This document shows positions 8,253 through 16,426 of a DNA stretch of 54,472 nt, piece after piece. Source of the DNA: JBBDIK01 sp040880465 (GTDB taxonomy: Bacteria; Actinomycetota; UBA4738; JBBDHU01); NCBI GenBank assembly GCA_040880465.1, contig JBBDIK010000002.1:1-54472 (forward strand). The letters run 5' to 3'. Positions within the stretch are counted from its first letter, which is position 1. Each line of letters opens with the position of its first letter. The notes below the pieces were generated by a model, which saw only the letters and a list, made by a program, of their open reading frames with translations, had not been told where the DNA came from and did no database searches. A program made the position numbers and the translations under genes.

Positions 8253-8534
8253 ATGAGCAGAGCGACGGTGCCCTCGTCCCTGCGGAAGTTCGTCATGCTG
8301 CAGCCGGAGGTCGAAGGAGTGCTCCAGCGCATCGGCCACGGCATGTGGGACCTCGTCGTGATCGATGTCGATGGGGATTGGACCCGCTGGGTCTTCCCGT
8401 CCGCTGAGATGGCTAAGGACGCCGGCGAGCGCCTCGACATCAAGGTGCACGAGGGCTGGGACCCGCGGATGACGCGGCGTATGAACTCCTTCGACGCCTG
8501 GGGCACGCCCGGCGCGAAGCGGCGCGCGCTCTAG
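8253..8534 (+). CDS. Small conserved-looking protein of unknown function
   Basis: 93 aa, start ATG 8253. It has no signal peptide or membrane segment. The sequence contains DGDWTRWVFPS, a helical SAEMAKDAGERLDI and HEGWDPRMTRRMNSFDAWGTPGAKRRAL, with five Trp and a basic C-terminus. I do not recognise the family. TAGTCT at 8237-8242 lies 10 nt before the ATG, suggesting its own near-leaderless promoter just after the proS stop. The basic, aromatic composition and its place between proS and rimP hint at a nucleic-acid or ribosome role, but this is only inference. An in-frame upstream ATG at 8205 lies inside proS and is less likely. Confidence 0.75.
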   Translation: MSRATVPSSLRKFVMLQPEVEGVLQRIGHGMWDLVVIDVDGDWTRWVFPSAEMAKDAGERLDIKVHEGWDPRMTRRMNSFDAWGTPGAKRRAL

Positions 8535-8573
8535 GCACGGCCACGGGTCGGGCACCGCCGCGGGTGGCGGCGG

Positions 8574-8579
8574 TATACT
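8574..8579 (+). promoter_or_regulatory. -10 element TATACT of the rimP-nusA-infB operon
   Basis: TATACT, close to the TATAAT consensus, lies 64 bp before the rimP ATG in a G+C-rich stretch. Transcripts starting near 8586 would immediately include the leader hairpin at 8604-8630. No clear -35 is visible. Confidence 0.6.
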
Positions 8580-8603
8580 CGACGAAAGAGAGCGATTTCA
8601 CGA

Positions 8604-8630
8604 GTGGGCCGCTGGGCCCACTTTTTCTTT
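8604..8630 (+). terminator. Intrinsic terminator in the rimP-nusA leader (probable attenuator)
   Basis: GTGGGCC, a 4-nt loop and GGCCCAC (8604-8621) form a perfect 7-bp stem, followed at once by TTTTTCTTT (8622-8630). This is the best intrinsic terminator in the window, yet it lies between the operon's -10 (8574-8579) and the rimP ribosome-binding site (GAGGTGAAGGGA). It may instead end transcription from proS and the 93-aa gene. Its position downstream of TATACT suggests regulated readthrough into the operon that encodes NusA. Confidence 0.75.
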
Positions 8631-8643
8631 GAGGTGAAGGGAA

Positions 8644-9093
8644 ATGGACTTGGAAGCGTTGGTGCAGCCGGTGGTCGAGGCCGACGGTCTCGAACTCGTG
8701 GAGGTCACGATGGCCAAGGAGTCCGGCCGTCGCGTGCTTCGCGTAACCGTCGACCGCGAGGGCGGCGTCGATCTCGACACGATCGCGCTCACGTCGCGGC
8801 ACCTGTCACGCCGGTTGGACCTGGAGGCCGTGTCCCGAGAGCCCTACCAACTCGAGGTGAGCTCCCCGGGGATCGAGCGGCCGCTGCGGACCCCACGTGA
8901 TTTCCAGCGCAAGGTGGGGGAGCAGGTCAAGGTCAGGATCGCGGAGCCGGCCCCCGAGGCGGTTTCCGGCACCCTGGTGTCCGCCGGGGACGATGACGTT
9001 CTCGTCGAGACGGTCGATGGGGAACGTCGGATCGCGTATGGGGACATCGAGGCTGCGCGCACCGTCTTCGAGTGGAAGAAGGGGTCGAAGTGA
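8644..9093 (+). CDS. rimP: Ribosome maturation factor RimP
   Basis: 149 aa, normal length. It assists 30S subunit assembly, binding near the S12 region. The sequence shows the typical N-terminal MDLEALVQPVVEADGLELVEV, VSREPYQLEVSSPGIERPL (the family signature SSPGIERPL) and a small SH3-like C-terminal domain. A strong GAGGTGAAGGGA precedes the ATG. It is first in the nusA-infB operon, and the nusA start overlaps its stop (GTGA). Confidence 0.96.
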   Translation: MDLEALVQPVVEADGLELVEVTMAKESGRRVLRVTVDREGGVDLDTIALTSRHLSRRLDLEAVSREPYQLEVSSPGIERPLRTPRDFQRKVGEQVKVRIAEPAPEAVSGTLVSAGDDDVLVETVDGERRIAYGDIEAARTVFEWKKGSK

Positions 9094-10325
9094 ACGCAGA
9101 GATGATCGGCGCGCTCCGGGAGTTGGAGCGGGAGAAGGGCATCTCCTTCGAGATCATCCTCGGCGGGCTCGAGGAAGCGATGGCCTCGGCGTACAAGACG
9201 TGGTACCACCAGAAGCACCCGGATCTGGACGAGGAGATGTTCGACATCCGGGTGAAGCTCGATGCCGAGACTGGTGAGATGCAGGTCTGGATCCAAGCGC
9301 TCGACGACGAGGGACAGGTCGTGTCGGAGGAACCGGCCGAGGTGACCGACGAGTTCAAGGGACGTATCGGCGCGCAGGTCGCGAAGCAGGTCATCATCCA
9401 GAAGCTGCGTGACGCCGAGCGAGAGATGACGTACGAGGAGTTCGCGGGGCGCGAGGGTGACATCGTCACCGGGATCATCCAGCAGGACTCGCACCGGTAC
9501 ACGCTCTTGGACCTCGGCAAAGTCGAGGCGTTGCTGCCGCAGGCGGAACAGGTCCCTTCCGAGCCGTACCGTCACGGCGAACGCCTGAAGGCGTACATCA
9601 CCGAGGTGCGCCGGACGAGCAAGGGCCCCCAGATCGTCGTGTCGCGCACCCATCCGGGGCTGCTCCGCAAGCTCTTCGAGATCGAGGTCCCGGAGGTCGA
9701 AGAGGGGATCATCGAGATCAAGAGCGTGGCCCGCGAGCCCGGCCACCGCTCCAAGATCGCCGTCTCCTCGAACGAGCCGGGCGTTGACCCCGTCGGGGCA
9801 TGCGTCGGCCCGAAGGGCGCTCGCGTGCGGATGGTGGTCAACGAACTGAAGGGCGAGAAGATCGACGTGGTTCCCTGGAGCGATGACTCGCCGGCGTTCG
9901 TCGCCAATGCACTTCAGCCGGCGAAGGTCAAAGAGGTCCACATCGACAAGGAAACCGAGACGGCCAACGTGATCGTGCCGGACTACCAGCTGTCGCTGGC
10001 GATCGGGAAGGAAGGACAGAACGCGCGATTGGCCGCGAAGCTGACCGGCTGGCGCATCGATATCAGCTCGGAGACCCAGCACATGGAAGCGGCGCGAACC
10101 GCGGCTGCGGCGCCGGCTCCCGCGGTCGAGCCTGAGGCCGAAGCCCCTGCGACGCCCGAAGCCGAAGCCCCCGCGACGCCCGAAGCCGAAGCCCCGCCCG
10201 AAGCCGAAGCCCTTGCGACGCCCGATGCCGAGTCTCCCGAGCCGGAAGCAGCCCAGTCGGAAGCGACCGTGCCCGAGTCCGAGGGGGCGACCGCCTCCGC
10301 GGGGGAGGGACCCGAGGAGGGCTGA
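9090..10325 (+). CDS. nusA: Transcription termination/antitermination factor NusA
   Basis: 411 aa. It binds RNA polymerase and nascent RNA and modulates pausing, termination and antitermination. Domain order: N-terminal polymerase-binding domain (GALRELEREKGISFEIIL), S1 domain (EGDIVTGIIQQDSHRYTLLDL), then two KH domains (GACVGPKGARVRMVVNEL; LAIGKEGQNARLAAKLTGW). The GTG at 9090 is chosen because it overlaps the rimP stop in the coupled GTGA arrangement; an ATG at 9102 is the alternative. After about residue 345 there is a disordered Ala/Pro/Glu tail with tandem EAEAPATP repeats that is not part of the core fold. Its operon leader contains an intrinsic terminator, compatible with feedback by NusA. 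Confidence 0.96.
   Translation: MNAEMIGALRELEREKGISFEIILGGLEEAMASAYKTWYHQKHPDLDEEMFDIRVKLDAETGEMQVWIQALDDEGQVVSEEPAEVTDEFKGRIGAQVAKQVIIQKLRDAEREMTYEEFAGREGDIVTGIIQQDSHRYTLLDLGKVEALLPQAEQVPSEPYRHGERLKAYITEVRRTSKGPQIVVSRTHPGLLRKLFEIEVPEVEEGIIEIKSVAREPGHRSKIAVSSNEPGVDPVGACVGPKGARVRMVVNELKGEKIDVVPWSDDSPAFVANALQPAKVKEVHIDKETETANVIVPDYQLSLAIGKEGQNARLAAKLTGWRIDISSETQHMEAARTAAAAPAPAVEPEAEAPATPEAEAPATPEAEAPPEAEALATPDAESPEPEAAQSEATVPESEGATASAGEGPEEG
10134..10223 (+). repeat. In-gene tandem repeat encoding the EAEAPATP tail of NusA
   Basis: Two 24-nt units (10134-10157, 10158-10181), a shortened 18-nt unit (10182-10199) and a further 24-nt unit (10200-10223) encode EAEAPATP-like blocks. Length changes in multiples of 3 would keep the frame, so copy number may vary between strains. 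Confidence 0.8.
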
Positions 10326-10331
10326 GGCCGC

Positions 10332-10592
10332 GTGGTGCCGGAGCGGCTATGCCTCGGTTGCCGTCGATCCGCGTCGAAAGCCGACCTCATCAGGATCGTG
10401 GCCGTCAAGGGCGCTGCGAGACTGGATCCATCGGGACGGGCGCCCGGACGCGGGGCCTATGTTCACGCCGACCCCGAGTGCGTCCGGGAAGCATGCAAGG
10501 GGCGGCGGCTCGCGAGCGCGCTGCGCGTGAGCCTGGGTCAGGCGGAAGCGGCTAGGCTACGTCGAGAGATAGAAGGGATCGAGCACGCGTGA
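10332..10592 (+). CDS. rnpM: YlxR family RNA-binding protein (RNase P modulator RnpM)
   Basis: 86 aa from GTG 10332; a second GTG at 10335 is also possible. The DUF448/YlxR signature is present: LCLGCRRSASKADLIRIV, then GRAPGRGAYVHADPECV. The family lies between nusA and infB in many bacteria. In B. subtilis the protein has been reported to bind RNase P RNA and modulate RNase P. GAGGAGG lies upstream of the start, inside the end of nusA. The infB GTG overlaps its stop, so the genes are coupled. Confidence 0.92.
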   Translation: MVPERLCLGCRRSASKADLIRIVAVKGAARLDPSGRAPGRGAYVHADPECVREACKGRRLASALRVSLGQAEAARLRREIEGIEHA

Positions 10593-12679
10593 GGATCCAC
10601 GAACTCGCGAAGGAATTGGGCGTCAGCAGCAAGGAACTCATCGCTGCGCTCGAAGAGATGGGCCTGGAAGGTCGGACCGCGTCATCGTCGGTCCCCGACG
10701 AGGCCGTCCCGCGCCTCCGTGCGTCGGGTGGCAAGGCCGTTCCCGGCGCGAAGCCGCCGAAGGGGGCCACTGAAGAGCCGGCGCCCAAGCGGAAGGCGAA
10801 GCCGAAGACGAAGGCGGCTGCGAAGCCCAAGGCGGAGCCTGCTCCCGAGCCCGAACCCGAGCCGGTTCCCGAGGTCGTCGAGGTCATCGAACCGGAGCCG
10901 GAGCCCGACCCCGATCAGGACTCGGCGTTCCTGCCGGTCCTCAAGCTCGCTCCCGGCGCGACGGCCCAGGAGATCGCCGACAAGACCAGCCGCAGTCCTG
11001 CGGACGTCATCAAGGTATTGCTCGCCCTCGGCGAGATGGTGACGGCCACGATGTCGCTCAACGAGGAGGCGATCGAACTGGTCGCCGCCGAGCTGGGGTA
11101 CCGCGTCGATTGGGTAGGTGTCGAGGAAGACATGGGGGAGCCCGAGGCCGAGGACGACGAGGGCGAGCAGTCGCCCCGCCCGCCGGTCGTCACGGTCATG
11201 GGCCACGTCGACCACGGCAAGACACTGCTGCTCGACACGATCCGCACGACGGACGTCGCCGCCGGCGAGTTCGGTGGCATCACCCAGCACATCGGGGCGT
11301 ATCAGGTGCACCTCAAGGACAAGGTCATCACGTTCATCGACACGCCCGGTCACGAAGCCTTCACCGCGATGCGGGCGCGCGGTGCGCAGATCACCGACGT
11401 GGCGATCCTGGTGGTCGCCGCGGATGACGGGGTCATGCCGCAGACGCTCGAGGCGCTCAACCACGCGAAGGCCGCCGGCGTCCCGATCATCGTCGCCGTG
11501 AACAAGATCGATAAGGAGGGCGCCGATCCGACCCGCGTGCGCCAGCAACTCACCGAGCACGAGATGATCCCCGTCGAGTGGGGCGGTACCGCCGAGTTCG
11601 TCGACGTATCGGCCAAGGCCGGCGACAACCTCGACAAGCTGCTCGAGACGGTACTCATCGTCGCCGAGCTCGAAGATCTGAAGGCGGTGCCCGACGGACG
11701 TTCCCGTGGCGCCGTGATCGAGGCGCATCTGGACAAGGGGCGCGGTCCGGTGGCGACGGTGCTGGTGCAGTGGGGAACGTTGGAGGCGGGTGATTCTCTC
11801 ATCTCCGGAACGACCTACTGCCGCGTTCGGGCCCTGCTCGACGAGAACGGAAAGCCGGTCGAGCATGCCGGTCCCAGTCGCCCGGTGCAGGTCCTGGGAT
11901 GGACCGCGGTGCCCGAGGCCGGGGACGACTTCAGGGAAGTTGCGGACGAGCGTGAGGCGCGGCATCTCGCCCAGGAACGCGAGACGCGGGCCCGGGCCGC
12001 CGAACTGGTCTCGAGTCGTCCGGTCGGGCTCGCGGATCTGATCGCCGCTACGCGCGAGGCAGAGATCGCCGAACTCAACGTGGTCCTCAAGGCCGACGTG
12101 CAGGGCTCCCTGGAGGCGGTCGCCGACCAGTTCACGAAGCTCCCGCAGGAAGAGGTCCGGGTGCGCGTCGTCCACCGGGGCGTCGGGGCGATCAACGAGA
12201 GTGACATCCAGCTCGCGATGGCCTCCGGGGCGATCGTGATCGGGTTCAACGTCCGGCCGGAGCCGAAAGCCAAGGAGCTCTCGGACCGGGAGGGGGTCGA
12301 CCTGCGCCTGTATCGGGTCATCTACGAGGCGCTCGACGACATCCGCGCGGCGCTCTCGGGCATGCTTACGCCGGGCGAGACGGAGGCAGAACTTGGGCGC
12401 GCCGAGGTTCGCGCGACCTTCAAGGTGCCGAAGGTCGGGATGGCGGCGGGCTGCTACATCACGTCGGGAACGATCACCCGCGGTGCCAAGGCCCGGCTGG
12501 TCCGAGACGGCGTCGTGGTCTACGACGGCAAGGTCGAAACCCTCCGGCGATTCAAGGACGACGTACGCGAGGTGAAGGAAGGGTTCGAGTGCGGTATCGG
12601 GCTCGAGCGCTTCCAGGACGTCAAGGAAGGCGACGTCATCGAGGCCTACGAGATCCGCGAGGTCGCCCGCTCCCTGTAG
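10589..12679 (+). CDS. infB: Translation initiation factor IF-2
   Basis: 696 aa, with the short form of N-terminal region. This GTPase delivers fMet-tRNA to the 30S subunit and promotes subunit joining. It begins with an IF2_N helix motif (MRIHELAKELGVSSKELIAAL), followed by a low-complexity Lys/Ala/Pro/Glu linker (about residues 50-105) and a second IF2_N-like domain. GTPase motifs: GHVDHGKT (about 204-211), DTPGHEAF, NKIDKEGADP and VSAKAG. C-terminal domains end in EGDVIEAYEIREVARSL. The GTG start overlaps the rnpM stop. The linker is unusually rich in EPEPEPDPDQD acidic runs. Confidence 0.97.
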   Translation: MRIHELAKELGVSSKELIAALEEMGLEGRTASSSVPDEAVPRLRASGGKAVPGAKPPKGATEEPAPKRKAKPKTKAAAKPKAEPAPEPEPEPVPEVVEVIEPEPEPDPDQDSAFLPVLKLAPGATAQEIADKTSRSPADVIKVLLALGEMVTATMSLNEEAIELVAAELGYRVDWVGVEEDMGEPEAEDDEGEQSPRPPVVTVMGHVDHGKTLLLDTIRTTDVAAGEFGGITQHIGAYQVHLKDKVITFIDTPGHEAFTAMRARGAQITDVAILVVAADDGVMPQTLEALNHAKAAGVPIIVAVNKIDKEGADPTRVRQQLTEHEMIPVEWGGTAEFVDVSAKAGDNLDKLLETVLIVAELEDLKAVPDGRSRGAVIEAHLDKGRGPVATVLVQWGTLEAGDSLISGTTYCRVRALLDENGKPVEHAGPSRPVQVLGWTAVPEAGDDFREVADEREARHLAQERETRARAAELVSSRPVGLADLIAATREAEIAELNVVLKADVQGSLEAVADQFTKLPQEEVRVRVVHRGVGAINESDIQLAMASGAIVIGFNVRPEPKAKELSDREGVDLRLYRVIYEALDDIRAALSGMLTPGETEAELGRAEVRATFKVPKVGMAAGCYITSGTITRGAKARLVRDGVVVYDGKVETLRRFKDDVREVKEGFECGIGLERFQDVKEGDVIEAYEIREVARSL

Positions 12680-12689
12680 GCGGGTCCTG

Positions 12690-13040
12690 ATGAGCGAGCG
12701 AACGGCGCGCGTCGCGGAGGAGTTCCGCGAAGTGCTCGCGGGGGAGATCCCCCGGCTCAAAGATCCGCGCATCGGATTCATCACCGTGACGCGGGTGGAC
12801 GTCACGCCGGACCTGCGGAAGGCCCACGTCTGGTACACCATCTACGGCGACGACAAAGCGAAGGCTGGCTCGCGCGCTGGGCTCCGGTCTTCGCGTTCGC
12901 GTCTGCGACAGGTGCTGGGGCAACAGGTGCGGCTGAAGTTCACACCGGAACTGGAGTTCCACGAGGACATGGGCATGGAGAATCTTGGCCGCGTCGACGA
13001 ACTGCTGAAGCGAGACGAAGGAGGACCGGGTGGAGTCTGA
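12690..13040 (+). CDS. rbfA: 30S ribosome-binding factor RbfA
   Basis: 116 aa. It is a KH-like cold-shock factor for late 16S rRNA maturation. Family features: VAEEFREVLAGEIPRLKDPRIGFITVTRVDVTPDLRKAHVWY and LKFTPELEFHED near the end. It starts 10 nt after infB and its stop overlaps the next gene by 11 nt, so it is part of the same operon. Confidence 0.95.
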   Translation: MSERTARVAEEFREVLAGEIPRLKDPRIGFITVTRVDVTPDLRKAHVWYTIYGDDKAKAGSRAGLRSSRSRLRQVLGQQVRLKFTPELEFHEDMGMENLGRVDELLKRDEGGPGGV

Positions 13041-14016
13041 AGAGGGTCTGCGCCGCGCCGCCGAGGTGTTGTCGGGGGCGTCCGAGGTCGCGCTCGCGTG
13101 TCACATGAACCCTGACCCGGATGCGATCGGGTCGATGCTCGGGCTGGCGTCGTTCCTGCGCGACCGTGGCGCGACGACGGTCTGCTCGTTCGGCAACGAT
13201 CCGTTCGAACCTCCGAAGTGGGTAGACCTGCTGCCCGGCGGCGACGACTTAGTGGCGCCGTCGGCGTTCCCGAAGGCGCCCGACATCATGGTCACGCTGG
13301 ACACCGCATCGCTGGATCGCCTGGGGAGTCTGGTCGGACGCGTTCAGCATGCGCGCGAGGTCATCTGGATCGACCACCACGTCAGCAACGATGGTCTCGG
13401 GACTATCCCCGTGATCGATCCGGGCGCATCCTCGACATGCGAGATGATCGTCCGCCTGATCCGAGCGATGGGCGGCGAACTCACCGCCGATTCGGCGACC
13501 TGTCTGTACGCCGGGCTCGTGACGGATACTGGCCGGTTCCAATACCAGGCGGTGACGCCCGAAACGCTTCGGCTCGCCGCCGATCTTCGTTCGCAGCCGT
13601 TCGACCACACGCATCTGGTCCAGGCGCTCTACGACGACAACTCTGTCGGCTACCTCAAACTGCTCGGCACCGCGTTGCACCGCGTCATCTTCGATGAAGA
13701 CGCCGACCTCACGTGGACATACCTCACCCGGGAAGATCTGGCGGATGCGCAGGTCCATCCATCCGAGGCCGACGACATGATCGACATCGTCCGCACGGCT
13801 CGCGAGTCTGACGTTGCGGCCGTGATCAAGCAACAGATGGATGGGCGCTTCAAGGTCAGCCTGCGTTCGCGCGGCTCGACCGACGTCTCGGCCGTGGCGC
13901 AGCGTTTCGGCGGCGGCGGTCACCGTCTCGCGGCCGGCTACACGGGGAAGGCCGGGTTGCACGAGACCCTCGGCGAGCTGACAGCCGCGCTGAGTGAGGC
14001 CCCGAAGTCGGCGTGA
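13030..14016 (+). CDS. nrnA: DHH/DHHA1 phosphoesterase, NrnA-like oligoribonuclease / pAp phosphatase
   Basis: 328 aa from GTG 13030, overlapping rbfA by 11 nt. DHH-family metal motifs: CHMNPDPDAIGSMLG, VTLDTAS, WIDHHVSND and AGLVTDTGRFQY; the DHHA1 substrate-binding domain ends with FGGGGHRLAAGYTG. NrnA enzymes degrade 2-5-nt RNA (and in some bacteria 3'-phosphoadenosine 5'-phosphate), finishing RNA decay. The location between rbfA and truB is the standard actinobacterial and firmicute position. Whether it has pAp phosphatase activity cannot be told from sequence. Confidence 0.92.
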   Translation: MESEEGLRRAAEVLSGASEVALACHMNPDPDAIGSMLGLASFLRDRGATTVCSFGNDPFEPPKWVDLLPGGDDLVAPSAFPKAPDIMVTLDTASLDRLGSLVGRVQHAREVIWIDHHVSNDGLGTIPVIDPGASSTCEMIVRLIRAMGGELTADSATCLYAGLVTDTGRFQYQAVTPETLRLAADLRSQPFDHTHLVQALYDDNSVGYLKLLGTALHRVIFDEDADLTWTYLTREDLADAQVHPSEADDMIDIVRTARESDVAAVIKQQMDGRFKVSLRSRGSTDVSAVAQRFGGGGHRLAAGYTGKAGLHETLGELTAALSEAPKSA

Positions 14017-14879
14017 GTCCTTCCGAGGGCCCGTGCGAGGGCCTGCTCCTTATCGACAAGCCGCAGGGACCGACCTCACATGATGTGGTTGACGTGGTGC
14101 GGCGCTCGCTCGGTACACGGAAGGTCGGGCACGCGGGCACCCTCGACCCGATGGCCAGCGGCCTGCTGGTCGTGTGCGTCGGAAGGGCGACCCGCCTCCT
14201 GCGCTACCTCTCCGGTCTGGACAAGACCTACGAGGGCACGGCACGCCTGGGCGAGGAGACAGATACGCTCGACGCCGACGGCGAGATCGTCGCGCGCTCC
14301 GACGTCGCCGTGACCGAGGAGCGGCTCCGAGACATCGTCTCCACGTTCGCCGGCCCGATCCAGCAGATTCCGCCGGCACACTCGGCCGTCAAGGTCGACG
14401 GGGAGCCCGCCTACCGGGCCGCTCGCCGGGGGGAAGAGGTGCGAACCGTTCCTCGCACCGTGCGCATCGATCGGTTCGACGTGACCGGCTACGACGGGGT
14501 CCGGGACTTCGACTTCGCGGTCGACTGCAGTGGGGGGACGTACATCAGGAGTCTCGTGGCCGACGTCGGCCGGACCCTCGCCTGCGGCGCGCATCTCACG
14601 CGCCTGCGGCGGACACGCGTCGGCCCATTCACCCTGGCACAGGCCTGCGCGCCGGATGACCTGGCCGTCCCGCTGCCGCTCGAGACGGCGGTCGCGCACT
14701 TGCCATGCTTGGATCTGGACGAACATGAGGCCGAGGCCGCCGGGTTCGGACGGCCGCTCGGACCGGCCGGGGTCGAAGGGCCGTACGGCGTCTACGGGCC
14801 CGACGGCAAGCTCATCGGCATCTATCGCGACGACGTCGCCAAGGCGAAGCCCGAGATGATCCTGGCCCCGCCCGCCTAG
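14013..14879 (+). CDS. truB: tRNA pseudouridine(55) synthase
   Basis: 288 aa. It makes pseudouridine 55 in the T-loop of tRNAs. It begins with GLLLIDKPQGPTSHDVV and has the catalytic aspartate in GHAGTLDPMASGLLVV (about Asp46), then KTYEGTARLGEETDTLDADG and CSGGTYIRSLVADVGRTL. The GTG start overlaps the nrnA stop (GTGA). It ends the contiguous translation operon; the following gene has its own promoter. Confidence 0.95.
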   Translation: MSPSEGPCEGLLLIDKPQGPTSHDVVDVVRRSLGTRKVGHAGTLDPMASGLLVVCVGRATRLLRYLSGLDKTYEGTARLGEETDTLDADGEIVARSDVAVTEERLRDIVSTFAGPIQQIPPAHSAVKVDGEPAYRAARRGEEVRTVPRTVRIDRFDVTGYDGVRDFDFAVDCSGGTYIRSLVADVGRTLACGAHLTRLRRTRVGPFTLAQACAPDDLAVPLPLETAVAHLPCLDLDEHEAEAAGFGRPLGPAGVEGPYGVYGPDGKLIGIYRDDVAKAKPEMILAPPA

Positions 14880-14890
14880 GAGACCCACCC

Positions 14891-14919
14891 TTGCACGACG
14901 CCGCGGGGAGGCGGAGAAT
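14891..14919 (+). promoter_or_regulatory. Promoter of the CSLREA/RTX gene
   Basis: -35 TTGCAC (14891-14896), 17-bp spacer, -10 GAGAAT (14914-14919), and the ATG only 6 nt later at 14926. There is no Shine-Dalgarno in between, so the mRNA is probably leaderless. Confidence 0.65.
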
Positions 14920-14925
14920 CGCCGG

Positions 14926-16398
14926 ATGCTGCAGAGAACGTTCATCCGCGCTGCTTTCGTCCTGACCCTGGTGGCGTCAGCGCTGATGTTCGCTGCGCCG
15001 GCTTCGGCGGCGACCATCACCGTCAACACGCTCGCAGATCAGTACGGCACCGGTGCGGAGTGCTCGCTGCGCGAGGCGATCCAGGCGGTCTACACGAACA
15101 GCGCCTTCGGCGGCTGTCAACAAGGGGCGGCGGGTGACACGATCGCGCTGGGCGCCGGTACCCATCAGCTCACCCGCACCGGCGACGTGGAGGATCTCAA
15201 CGCCACCGGCGACCTGGATCTCCGCGTCGACATGACGATCCAGGGCCAGGGACCGCAGACGATCATCCAGGGCATGGGGGACCGCGTGATCGATGTTCAG
15301 CTGGCGGGTCCTTCCTTCATCCGTGACCTCACGATCACGGGAGGCACGGGGTTCCCCGGAGGAGGAGTGTTCAGCGACGCACGCATCGATATCACCTTGC
15401 AGCGGGTGATCATCACGGGGAACGACAGCGGGGCCGCCAACGGGGGTGGGCTGGCTTTCACCGGAGGGGATTCCGATGACTTCTCCCGGATCTTGATCGA
15501 GGATTCGATCATCAGTGACAACGATGCGGTCATTGGCGGTGGCATCAACAACCTTGACTACAACATCCTCGATATCCATCGGTCGCTGATCTTCGACAAT
15601 CAGGCGACCAACGTCGGGGATGGCATCGCGAACTTCTCCACGCTCCTGGTTCGCGATTCGACGATCGCCGCCAATGGGTTCGGCACGGTGGGTGACCAGG
15701 GTGGCGGGATCTTCACGCAGAAGGACACGGTGCTTGAGAACGTCACGTTCGCGATGAACGAGGGCGGCGCATCCCCCGGCAGCGGGGGACACATCTACGC
15801 CAACGGAGGGTCTCTCGTCGTCCGGAACGTCCTGATGGGCTCGTCTCCGATCAGCGGTGAGTGTGCGAACTTCGGGAGTGCGGGCTACACGGCCGAGGGA
15901 ACGAACCTGGTCGAGTCACCCGGCGCGTGCACGAGCTTCGCCGCCAGCAGCATGCTGGACCTTGGGACGCTCGGCGATAACGGGGGGCCGACCGAGACAG
16001 TGTCCATCGGCGCGGGCAGCGATGCTCGCGGAGCAGCCAACGACGCGCTCTGCGGGAACACGGATCAGCGCGGGGTCCCCCGCCCCGACCCAGGCTGTGA
16101 CGTCGGTGCCTACCAGTACGTCACCTGCCAGGGGGCTCCGGTGAACGTGGTCGGTACCGATGGCGGCGACACGCTGACCGGCGACGCGGGCCAAGAGTCG
16201 ATGCTCGGGCTCGGGGGCGACGACACGCTTCGCGGAGCCGGGGGCAATGACCGGCTCTGTGGTGGCAATGGGAAGGACGACCTGCTCGGGGGTTCGGGCC
16301 GGGACCGCCTGAACGGTGAGGCCGGCGACGACGACTGCAACGGCGGTCCCGGCCGGGACCGGGCCACGAACTGCGAGACGAAGCGGAGCATCCCCTAG
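14926..16398 (+). CDS. Secreted CSLREA-type beta-helix protein with C-terminal RTX repeats
   Basis: 490 aa with a signal peptide (FVLTLVASALMFAAPASAA). Directly after cleavage comes ITVNTLADQYGTG.ECSLREAIQAV, the CSLREA domain found at the start of many surface proteins. Residues about 100-370 carry repeated hydrophobic/Gly/Asn rungs (ITGGTGFPGGG, ITGNDSGAANGGG, DSIISDNDAVIGGG) typical of a right-handed parallel beta-helix. A DQRGVPRPDPGCDVGAYQY motif closes the helix, as in polymorphic outer-surface proteins. The last 80 residues are RTX-like Ca-binding nonapeptides (GGDDTLRGAGGNDRL, GSGRDRLNGEAGDDD). It is likely an exported adhesin or glycan-binding protein. The ligand is unknown. It interrupts the usual truB-ribF adjacency. 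Confidence 0.88.
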   Translation: MLQRTFIRAAFVLTLVASALMFAAPASAATITVNTLADQYGTGAECSLREAIQAVYTNSAFGGCQQGAAGDTIALGAGTHQLTRTGDVEDLNATGDLDLRVDMTIQGQGPQTIIQGMGDRVIDVQLAGPSFIRDLTITGGTGFPGGGVFSDARIDITLQRVIITGNDSGAANGGGLAFTGGDSDDFSRILIEDSIISDNDAVIGGGINNLDYNILDIHRSLIFDNQATNVGDGIANFSTLLVRDSTIAANGFGTVGDQGGGIFTQKDTVLENVTFAMNEGGASPGSGGHIYANGGSLVVRNVLMGSSPISGECANFGSAGYTAEGTNLVESPGACTSFAASSMLDLGTLGDNGGPTETVSIGAGSDARGAANDALCGNTDQRGVPRPDPGCDVGAYQYVTCQGAPVNVVGTDGGDTLTGDAGQESMLGLGGDDTLRGAGGNDRLCGGNGKDDLLGGSGRDRLNGEAGDDDCNGGPGRDRATNCETKRSIP

Positions 16399-16412
16399 CG
16401 GAGTCCATCGGA

Positions 16413-16418
16413 TAGGCT
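16413..16418 (+). promoter_or_regulatory. -10 element TAGGCT before ribF (leaderless)
   Basis: TAGGCT ends 8 nt before the ribF ATG and no Shine-Dalgarno is present. No convincing -35. Confidence 0.5.
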
Positions 16419-16426
16419 CCCGAACC

